Source: Pseudocercospora fijiensis CIRAD86 (Eukaryota; Ascomycota; Dothideomycetes; Mycosphaerellales; Mycosphaerellaceae). Taken from it: a stretch of 64,000 nucleotides of DNA. The DNA lies in assembly GCF_000340215.1 (NCBI RefSeq), contig NW_006921540.1:3735402-3799401 (forward strand), given 5' to 3'. The notes beneath the pieces are model-generated. The model saw nothing but the letters and a program-made list of their open reading frames with translations. It was not told the DNA's origin and ran no database searches. Positions 46,701 through 56,880 of the stretch are shown here, in pieces (position 1 is the first letter of the stretch; every line of letters begins with the position of its first letter). Made by a program: the position numbers and the translations under genes.

Positions 46701-46800
46701 ATTTCTTCGTTAATAGGGTCCGGTAGGTTATTAGATTCCGAAGATTCCGCTAATTCGTAATACTCGCTTTCGCTAGAGCTTATTCGATTATTATAAAGTA
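43766..46800 (-). pseudogene. D ORF1: Gag and aspartic protease
   Basis: The minus strand reads RNPLFEGQNATAYVERFKNN near 46530, then NDLKEYIREFIKLADGIN and RTRLLLKGLPQSIAKRVF, typical Retrotrans_gag text. A basic, low-complexity middle follows. Near the C-terminus (44390-44050) a retropepsin-like part reads VPTIYIQVTIGSYSWQLLAM, ending with LIILGRLQSYITRGV, which is the ILGRPW-type motif. The upstream boundary is set by palindrome 1 at 46904. No zinc knuckle was seen. Gag plus protease in a first ORF separate from RT matches element B. Confidence 0.82.
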
Positions 46801-46903
46801 GTTAAAATAAAATGCTATAGGAAAGTGTTTTTAGTATATATTGTAGGTTTAGCTTGTTTCGATATTGCTATACGAGAAAATAGTATACTAGGCTGTTTTC
46901 TTC

Positions 46904-46928
46904 TAATATTACCCCTAGGGTAGTATTA
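46904..46928. repeat. D palindrome 1, upstream of ORF1
   Basis: A 25-nt palindrome with core TTACCCCTAGGGTAGT and TAATA/TATTA arms. Immediately next to it is another inverted pair (CCTAGGGGTC and ACACCCCTAGG, 46940-46973). Confidence 0.8.
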
Positions 46929-47580
46929 GAGTTTAGCCTCCTAGGGGTCGCCTAGACACCCCTAGGAGCTTCAATTTAGTAAATTTAGATAAAAGCCGCT
47001 CGGAGGAAGGAACTGCAATCTCTATTTATACCTAGATCCTAGAAACTAGCTACTTTACTAACTATCGTTATCTCCTTTAGCTAGGCGGGGGGTAGGGACC
47101 TTCTTTTTCTAGTAGAAGGCTAAGCACTATCCGAACGAGGCAGCGAATCCCGAAACAATCTACCCGGTTAATAGGGGAACTGTCTAGGTATCCGACCTAT
47201 AATCTAGAAATTGCTATCGTATAGATAGTCTTAGTAAACTAAGCAAGGCCGATAGGTAATTAATCTATCTCCTCCTTAGGCGGGCGGTAGCTTATCTCGA
47301 GCAAGCGGTACTAAATAGGTCTTCGACCCGGAGCCGAGTCCTTAGAAGCTAGCTATAGTTATAGACTAGGCCCTAAGCTGTAACAGTCCTAAGGGTTTGC
47401 AGCTTTTCGGGGTTAAAGCGATGCCCTCGTTAAGAGGTTTCTCTACTTGTCGTAATAGCCCCTTAAGATACTTCGGTATCGTCCGTATCGTAGGCTCTTA
47501 TCGTGCCCTCGCTTCGGTTATAGCTATTCGTGCCTAGAGACTACCTTTAACACACCCGAACCTATTAGATATAAAGAGAT

Positions 47581-47599
47581 AGCCCTACCTTCGGCTCTA
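47581..47599 (-). other. PBS-like sequence of D
   Basis: On the minus strand TAGAGCCGAAGGTAGGGCT starts one base inside the 5' LTR. It is the same as the PBS-like sequence of B except for one transition. Confidence 0.6.
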
Positions 47600-47600
47600 A

Positions 47601-47879
47601 TAAAGGACGGAAACTAATACTACTACTACTACTTATAGCAATAGTATAGGCTACTAAGGGTAATATAACCTATAGCAATACGGGCAGCTATGTTTAGCAA
47701 GATAGGATAACGAGACTATCGCTTAGGCTAATAACTAGAGCCCTATAACATAGGCATTATAGAAGTGTAACATAAACAATATGCTATACGAGGTTAGTAA
47801 TCTGTCTACTCTGTAGAAGGAGGCCTCTTATATAGGCTCAAAACTAGCCTATAGGTATAGGGCCGGTTACTAGCTAATA
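47601..47879 (-). repeat. LTR of D, 5' copy
   Basis: 279 bp from TAAAGGACGG to CTAGCTAATA, with about 39 bp (from ATAGGATAACG to AACTAGA) not present in the other LTR. The duplication CTAT follows and the tandem array resumes. Confidence 0.85.
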
Positions 47880-47965
47880 CTATATTAGCTATAAAGAAGG
47901 CGGCGGTAGTTCGTTAGCTGTCGGAGGCAGCGGTAGTTAGCTATAAAGAAGGCGGCGGAGTTAGA
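47880..47965. repeat. Continuation of the tandem array interrupted by D
   Basis: Starts with the CTAT duplication and continues ATTAGCTATAAAGAAGGCGG, with further units of the array seen at 14390-14621. It confirms that D is inserted in O. Confidence 0.85.
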
Positions 47966-48606
47966 GATATATCTATACCTCCTCTTGTATTTTTATCTAA
48001 TAATAAGGTATAGGCTATTTAATAACATCCGCTGCTAGTAAACACCTACCTCTTAACCCTCTTAATATAACTAAAACACCTACCTCTTAACCCTTTTAAT
48101 ATAACCAGGTTAAATAGATAGTAATACTAATAGGGGGGCGGCTGAAAATCGAATTTCTATATCCGTAGTATAGCTCTCTTAATACACTAATTCCGCGTTC
48201 GCTAGCGATACTGCGAGTACTGTCCTTTGTTGTTAAAGAAGTTAAGGGTTAGCTATTACGGCTTTCAATTAACATTGAATTTCTATATTTAGTTAGCTAT
48301 ATATCCGCTAGTGCCCGCATCTATCGACTAATAGCGAATTTCTGTATTTATAGGATATAATATCTTCGCTACCGTTGTCTAATAATACGGCCGTCTATGC
48401 TACGCAGGTTTGTTGCTGCAGTATACTAGTTGCTAGTAGGCGATATGCGGTGTCTCTAGGTAATACGTAATAGTATGCCTATAACTGCTAGCTTCGAGGT
48501 TATTTTTAATTGCTAGTATAGAGGTTATTTGTAGCAAACATTAGGTCGCAGTTAGCATTCTCTAGAGGTATAAAGCATTCGTTACTTCTCTATACTCTAT
48601 ATTATT

Positions 48607-48719
48607 ACTAAGACAGCCCTTACTAAGACAGCCCTTACTAAGACAGCCCTTACTAAGACAGCCCTTACTAAGACAGCCCTTACTAAGACAGCTACTAAGA
48701 CAGCCCTTATAAGACAGCT
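48607..48719. repeat. 15-bp minisatellite
   Basis: About seven copies of TACTAAGACAGCCCT, the last two shortened. Copies are nearly identical and retain CA (AGACAGCC), unlike the surrounding sequence. Confidence 0.85.
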
Positions 48720-48739
48720 ATTGAATCGCTAATGTTTTT

Positions 48740-49135
48740 ACTAAATATACGAGATCTTTAGGCCCGGGTAGCCCGAATCGACGCCGAAATATAGAGAGCT
48801 GTTCGGTAGGGCTCTAGCGGCACCTAAGTTAGTCTAGGTACGGAGGCTAAAGCCTAAGCAGCAATCAACCGAGAGCGTATAGCAGAAGAAGAGAGGTAGC
48901 GGTAGAAGGGGCGCGAACAGTATAGGCGGATATAGAGGAATTATCTAGGGGAGACACCTCCGCCTTCGCCGTCTAAAGGCAGCTAGTATAGTAGTAAGGG
49001 CTAGAAGTAAGGCGGCAAATGTACTACGCTATAGGGCTACGGAGATCTACCGAATATGCTACTACTAGCACTGCTAGCCCTTCTAGTACTGCTAGGGCTA
49101 ATAGTGCCTCGACTAAAAGCCCGGTCCTCTAGCTA
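48740..49135 (+). pseudogene. Possible short ORF upstream of the transposase
   Basis: A plus-strand frame reads NRERIAEEERQRQKGREQYR and ETPPPSPSKGS with only TAG/TAA interruptions. It looks like a charged, helical protein with a proline-serine stretch. It is too short and biased to name and may be an upstream exon of the transposase gene. Confidence 0.3.
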
Positions 49136-49149
49136 GGAATCTATACTAC

Positions 49150-49635
49150 TTGTCTAATAAACTAATAAAATCTATACTGCTCTTCTCAAAACCTACTAAA
49201 ATCTATGCTACTATTCTTAAAACCTACTAAAACTTATACTGCTCTTACTAAAACTATACTGCTCTTACTAAATTCTACTCTTGCTCTTTACGGAATCTGA
49301 ATGCTACTGCGCTTAGTTAGGGTCTTTATAGGCGCTAGCGTATAGCTCTTTAGTTGTAGTCTTAGTCGTAGTCTTAGTTGCTATCGGCGTAGGCTTTAGC
49401 GTATAGCTCTTTAGTTATAGGACGCTTGCCGTTAGCGTAGGCTTTAGCGCATAGCTCTTTAGTTATAGTCTTAGTCTTAGTCGTAGTCTTAGTCGTAGTC
49501 TTAGTTGCTATCGGCGTAGGCTTTAGCGTATAGCTCTTTAGTTATAAGACGCTTGCCGTCGGCGTAGGCTTTAGCGTATAGCTCTTTAGTTATAGTCTTA
49601 GTTGGCGGCTAAGTAATAACGGTGTCTTAGTATCG
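49150..49635. repeat. Short-unit tandem repeats
   Basis: First ATAGCTCTT-free copies of ACTAAAATCTATACTGCTCT (about 49150-49270), then repeated units of about 65 bp made of AGCTCTTTAGTTATAGTCTT, AGTCGTAGTCTTAGTTG and CTATCGGCGTAGGCTTTAGC. No coding potential is apparent. Confidence 0.75.
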
Positions 49636-49639
49636 TTAG

Positions 49640-50095
49640 GTTTCGATAGTAGGACGTAACGTAACGACGCTAGTTTAGCTTTGTCGTTAGTAACGTAACG
49701 ATACTAGTTTAGGCATAATCTAAGACCGAGCATTATATCGAGTTTTAAATTTCTGTATTTATAGCAAGTTGTATAGAATATAGAAATTCGGCTACGCCTC
49801 GCTTGCTTGCGCTTGCTTAAAGCCGGTTCCGCTTTGTCGCTAGTAATATTACGACACTAATTCAGGTATAATCTAAGACCGAGTATTATATCGAGTTTTA
49901 ATTGTATAGAATATAGAAATTCGGCTACGCCTCGCTTGCTTGCGCTTACTTAAAGCCGATTTAGCTTTATCGTTAGTAATATAACGATACTAGTTTAGGT
50001 ATAATCTAGGACCGAGTATTAGGTCGAGTTATAGATTTCTATATTTATAGTAAGTCGCTTAGAATATAGAAATTCGGCTACGCCTCGCCTACTTA
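49640..50095. repeat. Three ~125-bp tandem units with palindromes
   Basis: Each unit contains ACGATACTAGTTTAGGTATA, AATCTAAGACCGAGTATTA, then ATTTCTGTATTTATAGCAAG and AATATAGAAATTCGGCTACG. The last two form a hairpin. The array ends just upstream of the transposase frame and may include its promoter. Confidence 0.75.
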
Positions 50096-50129
50096 TATAA
50101 CACTTAGACTCTATATATATACTCTATAA

Positions 50130-53100
50130 ACTATCGAACTTTAGCACTACTCCCTTCGTATTCGTATTAATACCGGATAATAATACGAAATATATAGTCC
50201 TTCGATCGGCTATATCTAAGCTTTAGGTGCGATAAAATACTCCGCGGCGCTATATTATATATTTCCGTCGTGTTCGCCTATCCCTTCGGAAGTATAACCT
50301 AATAGATAAAGGCATTATATACCTAGACTATATCGACGTATATCGCACCTAGTACGAATTTCGGGCACCGAGGACTCGCTGCTACCGCTATACAAGAAGA
50401 AGAATAATCCGTAAAATAGACGACCCGGACGCCGTCTTCCTACTTTACTAGGATAATGTTTATCGCATAATTAGAGTCTAGTTTGTATACGAATCTCTAG
50501 ACGAGACCTGTCTAGTATAAAGCAATAAATGCTTCCTTATATTCCTATATACTAATTATATCTCGGTAGAGTGTATCTATAGTATGCGTCTAGTCTAGAA
50601 ACACTGCGTTAAGGTAGAATAATGCTAATAGTAGCGCTAGGTAGAAATTAGCTAGCTCGGCCTATAGTAATAGCTCTAGGGTTGTAATCGTATATCTCGA
50701 TACTGTCGATATAGCTTTCGGCGCGTTATTAGCTATATTAGCGCGTCGTATCGGCGTTATAGGAAGGATACGAACACGGTAGAGGAGATAGAGTAGTAGG
50801 CTAGCTAAGACCTAGGCTAATTCTTACCTAATTCTATATTAAATACGTTAAATAACTATGTCGCGTCCTCTGTACACTTCGTTACTATTATAACAACGCG
50901 ATAACTATAACAGCTACTAACCCTACGACTAGACGAGCTAATCCCGGCACTAGAATACTTCCCTCCTACGAGTATAAATACACTGTCGACGCTTAGAGGC
51001 TTAGCCCCTCCTCTACTTGCCTAAGACTAATACTATCTAGATATATAGACTATAGTAAAGGCATTCGACTAGTATATAGTATAGAGAGGTTAGGCTTCAT
51101 TTGCAAGATTATCTAAGCTAACCCGCAAAGAGTACGTCTATCTAAGCAATCGCTAGTACTATATAACCGATATAGATAGGCGGAATTAATATATGTTTAA
51201 GGTCTTACTCCGCTATAATAGGAAGGGGGTCGACGGAAAGGAGGTCTAGGTATTTGTCCTTAAGGAACACGAATGCTCTCTAGCAATATACTATAAGAAT
51301 CCGAGGAACTATAGAGTAGGTCTACTCTTTAAGTACTATATCGACGCTATTACTGCCGATTAGCGACTCGCACTAAATTAACTCTAACGCGCGGAGTAGA
51401 ACTAGTATCTTAATAAGATTAGCTATATATAAGCATTTCGGATAAAGAGACGGTATTTGAATAAACTTGTTAGCTTAGAGCAAGAGTCGTAGCAGAAGAT
51501 TAGACTACTATTTAACGCAATAGATAGAACATAAGGTATAGACAATATATATACTAGAGCTTTCTATACTCTATAGACAGACTATAAGGATCGACATTAG
51601 GTATCTGCTATATTCCTATACGTACGCCTACGTAGCTTTCGATATCTGCGTAAGCTACTTACCCTTAATAGTGGCTATATGTCTAGTATATACGGTAGCG
51701 TTATCCTTATTATCGCTAGCATTAACGCTAAGAACCAAGTATATATTATAGTATAGTGCTGTTTACGTTCCGAGTTAGAAGAAACCTAGTCCTAGTTTCT
51801 TAAGTACTTTAAGGAACAATTGCAAATTATAGACGAAATGTCTACTATAGAATATAGGGCCCTTATTAGCGATCGGTAGAAAGGCTTAATTCCTGCAGTA
51901 ACTAAGGTATATAGTAGGCGTCGTATACATTACTACTACTATATATAGCATCTAGTAGAGAACTTCGAGGAGCATTTCGGCCCTGCGATCGTAAATGCTA
52001 TCCGCTACCTCGCTACGATCGCAACGGAGATTCCTTTTAAGGCTAAGAAGTTAGCAATGCTATACGAGATACTATAGGAAAAGCGCAAGGGCCGGGCTAG
52101 AGAGGTAGTAGAACTCGAGCTATACTTCGAAAGCATTAATACGTCTCGGTAGACAATATATTACGCCCTACTAGAGGAATACCCTCGGTTTAGATACCTA
52201 ACTTCGAACAATTCCGAGTCTATAAACAACAAATTCCTAGCAGAGCGCGAGATAACCGTATTCTAGTATTACTAAGCAATATAGGAGAGATTAATAGTCG
52301 AGAATTACGAAAGACGGCAGCGTACTTTCCGGTTAATTCGCTAGTTAGACTACTATAGAGAGGAACAGTAGCGATACCTATACAAATCGCGCTCTAGGTA
52401 GAATTGTCTACTAACGGTAGCTAGTAAGGTAGTAATTAAGAGTAGCGCATCGAAAGAGTCTTACATCGTTGATCTTAATATACGAACATATAGCTATAAG
52501 GCATTTTAGGATAGGCGAATGCCGTACGAATATACGTATATCGCTATCCGCTACTTTAAGAACGAGCCTTTAATCTCGAACGACCTAGAAGATTATATAC
52601 ACGAAGCGTATAGTTAGGCGTTATACCTCGACACCTACTTAGGGATCCTATACCTAATAATATATAACTAGATTTCAGCCGATAGCATTACTAAACCTCT
52701 ACTACTCGTAAAGACTAAGGGTCGACCTAAGAAGGCTCGTAAGCGCAAGAAGCGTAAGCTAAGGTCTAAAAGCGGGAAGGCCGGGCCTACAAAGACGTAT
52801 TCTATTTGCAAAGAGTATAGACTCGATAGCAAGGGCTATACAAAGAAGATATACGCGCGGCGTAGGACTAGCGAGCATCCTATTAGCGACAAACGTAAAC
52901 AGAAGGGTAAACAACCTAAACGACGGCGGATTAACTACGACGGTACGCTATATATTATAGAATTAGACGATAACGGCGATAGCAGCGGTAGTAGCAGCAA
53001 TAGAGAAGAAGAAAACACCTATAGTATAGGCAAGCTATTAAGTAGTAACAAGAGCGATAAGGATAGTATCCGATACGAGATATTACGATTATCTAGCTTC

Positions 53101-53180
53101 GAGCAATCTATTATCTATAATAGGGTAGACTTCTATATCTAGCGGTACCGAAAGGAAGTTAATATAAGCAATACTAACCG
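50130..53180 (+). pseudogene. Mutator-like (MULE) transposase, RIP-mutated
   Basis: The frame contains the MULE core: LNSGYMSSIYGSVILIIASI (first catalytic Asp apparently changed to Asn), then ALISDRQKGLIPAVTKVYSR with HLVENFEEHFG (second Asp kept), and LTSNNSESINNKFLAERE, the family tsN..ESxN motif. A SWIM-type zinc finger (C-x-C-x7-C-x-H) follows at about 52485-52535, reading YSYKAFQDRRMPYEY with Cys and His turned to Tyr. A zinc knuckle (YSICKEYRLDSKGYTKK) lies near 52800. A basic tract (KGRPKKARKRKKRKLRSK) precedes the knuckle. This order is typical of fungal MULEs. Stops are nearly all TAG/TAA. Confidence 0.88.
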
Positions 53181-55080
53181 CTAAGCGCGTAGGGAACTTA
53201 GATAAGAGGCTAGTAAAGATAAGGATTACTTCTCGGATAACGATACAATGTTTACGAGACGTATACTAAAGCAATTTAAGGCTATAACCGCTCGAGATAT
53301 ATAGGCATATCGCGATCGCTTTATAGCTAAAGCCCTCTAGCAATCCGAGTCTAGTATCTCTATCGGTAAAGGCATTCCTCCTATATAAGTCGACTAAGAT
53401 CTAGTAGTAGCTAAAGCGAATAAACGCTAGAAGAAGCTTAACTAAGCTACTGCTACGAAGGCCCGTAAGTCTACGAGTAAGCAGTTCGACAAAGTTAGGC
53501 AGCAAAATAAATAAGCGTCGACGAGAGTAGTATAATAAGAGGAAGAGGCAGGGCTAGAGATAGTACGGTCGGGAATTAGCCGGATAGCTACTTCTTAGCA
53601 GAGGTTAGTAGCGATAATAGACAAGTTCTATGCTACTACTAAGAAGAAGCTAACTAGATACTTAATAGTCCGTCTATAGAATGCTACGAAGAAGCGAAAG
53701 GTATATACGTCTAGTACTAGTCTAGGCCTATAGAAACGGGTAAAGACAACTACTATAACTCGCGCCGCAATAGTACAACAGAGTATAGCAGCGTCCTGTA
53801 CTAGTGTCTAAGTAGTCCCTCGAAGTTAGAGATGTTATTTTACACTCGAGGATACTAGAGCTATAATTACGGAAAACGAGCGGAGACTCGGCTTTACTAT
53901 AGAGGACAAGTTTACTAAGCTAACGCAAGTAGAGAAGAAAGTAGGCGTTATATAGCAATAGAAGGCCGAAGCTAATAAACTACTTATTAAGAAGAAACAG
54001 GCTAAGAGGCTATAAGCGGATACCGAGTTAGATACAAGGGTAGCCTAGTTAGAGGCTTAGATACAAGCCCGTAGAGAAGCCTATATAGCTAAAATGCAAA
54101 CATCTATAGAAGAATATCGAGCTCGATAGTAAAAAGAAGAAGAAGAGCGAATCTATAATTAAAGGGTTATAGACGAAGTAGCGAACATAGTACAGCGGCG
54201 ACTAGACTTACTAAGCGTAAGCATTAGATTATAGCTCGAGCACTTTATTATAGCCTATATATCTAGTAAGGCAAAGTCTACGCAAGGACAGAAATACGGT
54301 ACGCGTATTATTAAAAAGACTACTATCGAAGAATTTAAATATCTATACGATAATATAATACGCGATAACATCCCTCTACTAGTTTATATCGAGAGAATCT
54401 AGAGAGGGCTACTCCCGATCTAAGTCAACCTATATAGTAGTATAGTATTAAGCTAGCTTATAGTCCTTAGTTGTTTTCCTAACGTAGGCCGTATAGTTAT
54501 ATAGGCGCGGAATATCTAATATAAGGCAGAATCTAGCTATTAATCTCTCGAGCCTACCGACGACGAGGAAGCCTTATTATTTTAAAGAGCATTCGCCGAT
54601 ATAATCGTAGGGCTACTATATACGAACTCGAACTCCGACGATATATATAGATTATACGAGATAGACGAATAGGATATAGACTTAAAGCTAGGCTTAGTTA
54701 AAGAGGTATATAGCAATATCTACAAGTTTGTAGGTCGTCTTAGCGTTAGGATAACTAGTATATACTAGCAATATCCTATATAGCTACCGGCGACAGATAC
54801 CCGTAGCGTACGTACTAAGCGACGACGATGTATTACAAAGGACGCCTAGGGCTTCCTATATAAGGAACAAGAAGGCTAGACTATATAGTTTGCGCTAAAT
54901 ATAGAGATAAATATCTTCCTAGCTAACGAGCAATACCGTAGTATAATAGCTGCGCTGTTTAGCGATAAGGCATCCCTAGAGGAGCGGTTTTAGCGCACTA
55001 ATATTCGGACTGCTACTAAGAAGGAGAGTATTAGTGCTCTTTTTAAAAGAGCTCGAAAAAGGGATAGTTAAATAGTTACT
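53181..55080 (+). pseudogene. C-terminal extension or second ORF of the MULE, coiled-coil
   Basis: The transposase frame stays coherent, with only TAG/TAA breaks, for another 630 codons. This part includes basic stretches (KARKSTSKQFDKVRQQNKQA) and a long coiled-coil segment (KRLQADTELDTRVAQLEAQI, then TSIEEYRARQQKEEEERIYN) near 53950-54160. It ends with TNIRTATKKESISALFKRAR near 55040. It could be an unusually long transposase tail or a separate protein that begins near 53180 with a lost start codon. No catalytic domain is recognised. Confidence 0.55.
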
Positions 55081-55117
55081 AGCGTAGTATCGCCTTAGGC
55101 AATAATAATAACGTGTT

Positions 55118-55172
55118 TGGATTTTCTATATCTGTAGTAGAGACATTATAAATACGGAAAATCCAAACTATC
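55118..55172. repeat. Small hairpin element
   Basis: TTTGGATTTTCTATATCTGT and, inverted, ATAAATACGGAAAATCCAAA form a stem around a short loop directly after the transposase frame. It may act as a transcript end or be one copy of the dispersed palindrome of O. Confidence 0.5.
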
Positions 55173-55678
55173 GGTATTAATATCGAGGGGCAAGTAGCAA
55201 GCAACTAGATTACGAGCAGCTATAGCCTAAGATTAGGACAACTAGTAGCAGATTAGGAGCTAAGTAACAAGTCTAGGTAGTAGCGGCACTAGATATAATA
55301 GCTATAGGTCTAGAAATACTAGACAAGAATTACCTTCCTACGGATATAGAAATTCGCTATTAGTCGATAACTGCGGGCACTAGCGGGTATATAGCTAACT
55401 AAATACAGAAATTCAATCGAATTAGCGCTGCTTAGATGTGTAATAAGGAATGCAGTATAGCCTATACTAGCTAACTATAATAGCAGACGAGAGAGAGGAT
55501 ACGACGATTAGTAGCAACGGCGGCTAGCGCTAGATAGTAAACTTTTATTTAAAATAGCGCAGCAGCGCGCTATTATAATGTGCTATAGAGGTCTTACGAC
55601 CTCGTCTTTCGACAAAGCAGCCTCGAGAACCTATAACTAGCTAAACTAAGAAAAAAAAAGAAATAAAGAACCTAGCGC

Positions 55679-56880
55679 TTAATTATTATTATTATTAACA
55701 TTATTATTATTATTATCCTTATCCTCGCTATCCGACGATAGGCAAGGCGGCGACGCGCGATCTATATAAGGATTATTTGCCTAAATGTAGTAGGTATACT
55801 TGCGATACTTGCCGAAGGCATCGGTCGCGTATTCGTAGCACTTAAGGCCCGACCGAATATACTCGAGATATAGGCGGCGGCGGCGGCGGCTAGCGATCTC
55901 TATAATACGGCCGATATGCGACTAGATCTTCTAGCGGCCTTCGAATACTAAGATATTATTAGCAAGAGCATAATATATACTAGTTCGATTAATATATAAA
56001 GCTACTTACTCTCTAGTACCGACTACTACTAATTAACGGCTATTAGGCGGCAAAGTACTATAACATTCCTACTAGCTTTCGCTAGACGACTAACGCGGCG
56101 CTTCTTGCTAGTACTAGTGCTAGTACTAGTGCTAGTGCTAGCGCGGTCGGCTAGGGTCTTACCTAGGAAGGTTAGTGCCTTAGAAGGCGCGACGATTAGT
56201 ATAAAGGCGGCGGCGGTAGGCGGGGTAGCGGCAGGTAGGGCAGCGGTAGTAGGCGGAGGGGAGGGAGAGAGGGAGGTAATAGGAGGGAGAGGCCTAGCCT
56301 TATTATCGTCGTCGTCGTCGTCGTCGTTACTATATACCGAGGTTAGTATACTATAAAGCTTAAATAGTTAATTAAATTAGATATATATTAGAGTTTCCTT
56401 ACCGCTAGGCGGTAGGACGATATAGCCGTCGTTCTACCTATATATCGATATATTAGAATAATAAGCTCTAACTAAGTTAGACAATCGATAGAAGAAAGAA
56501 AGCTAGAACTTATAAGACTTGTTCGTCGTTACTACTAGTATCGACTATAATTTAGTCGCTATATAGACTATTAGTATATACGAACTTAACGAATAAACTC
56601 GATAGGTCTATACTCTTCTTACTATTGCTACTACTGCTACTGCTACTACTAGCGGCGCTAGCGTAGGAGTAGGAGCGCAGCCCGGAACCGAGTAGTATTA
56701 ACTAAGCGGCGGGCGGTAGCGGCGGCAGCTAAATGCTCGGCGGCGCGGCGACTAAGTAAGCGATTAGTATAACTGTCTTCTAGACTCGCGAATAGCTAGA
56801 AACTTAAACTTATAGGATAGCGCGGCGGCTAGTGCGGCGGCGGTAGGCGTCGGAGCTCTAAGGGTATATTAGTCCTTAAT
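55679..56880 (-). pseudogene. Spliced gene of unknown function in O
   Basis: The minus strand shows exons joined by introns that survive mutation: 56330-56402 (GTAAGG...ACTAAC...TATAG) and 55948-56009 (GTAAGT...GCTAAT...CTTAG). Splicing gives one frame broken only by TAG/TAA. In order: a Ser-rich stretch (SYSYASAASSSSS), KKSIDLSSLFVKFVYTNSLY, an Asp run after the first intron, a Pro/Ala-rich segment, TSTSTSKKRRVSRLAKASRN (NLS-like), then after the second intron IIEIASRRRRRLYLEYIRSG and KCYEYATDAFGKYRKYTYYI, ending in an Asn run at 55679. The 5' end beyond about 56700 changes frame and is unresolved. Not recognised as any named family. Confidence 0.6.

Larger units (their letters stand above)
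14622..47879 (-). mobile_element. Element D: long Ty3/Gypsy-type LTR element, three large ORFs, RIP-inactivated
   Basis: Bounded by direct LTRs (14622-14861 and 47601-47879) with a 4-bp duplication CTAT. It spans 33.3 kb, of which 21.0 kb is element A; the element itself is about 12.2 kb. In minus-strand order it holds: LTR, a PBS-like sequence, a palindrome, ORF1 (Gag-protease), a palindrome, ORF2 (RT-RNaseH-integrase), a small hydrophobic ORF, a palindrome, a 400-bp segment, a palindrome, ORF3 (935 codons, unknown), a palindrome and the 3' LTR. TAG/TAA at former Gln/Trp codons break every large frame. The RT belongs to the fungal lineage whose catalytic box reads F-x-D/N-D-I-x-I-K-G-P. Confidence 0.88.
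48274..55417 (+). mobile_element. Mutator-like element block with 77-bp inverted repeats
   Basis: The 77-bp sequence at 48274-48350 (beginning ATTGAATTTCTATATTTAG) recurs inverted at 55341-55417 with a few differences, mostly transitions. Between them lie minisatellites, a short possible ORF and a long MULE transposase frame. No clear 8-11 bp target duplication can be read next to these repeats. The block may therefore be an independent MULE nested in O, or the repeats may be internal parts of O. Confidence 0.7.
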
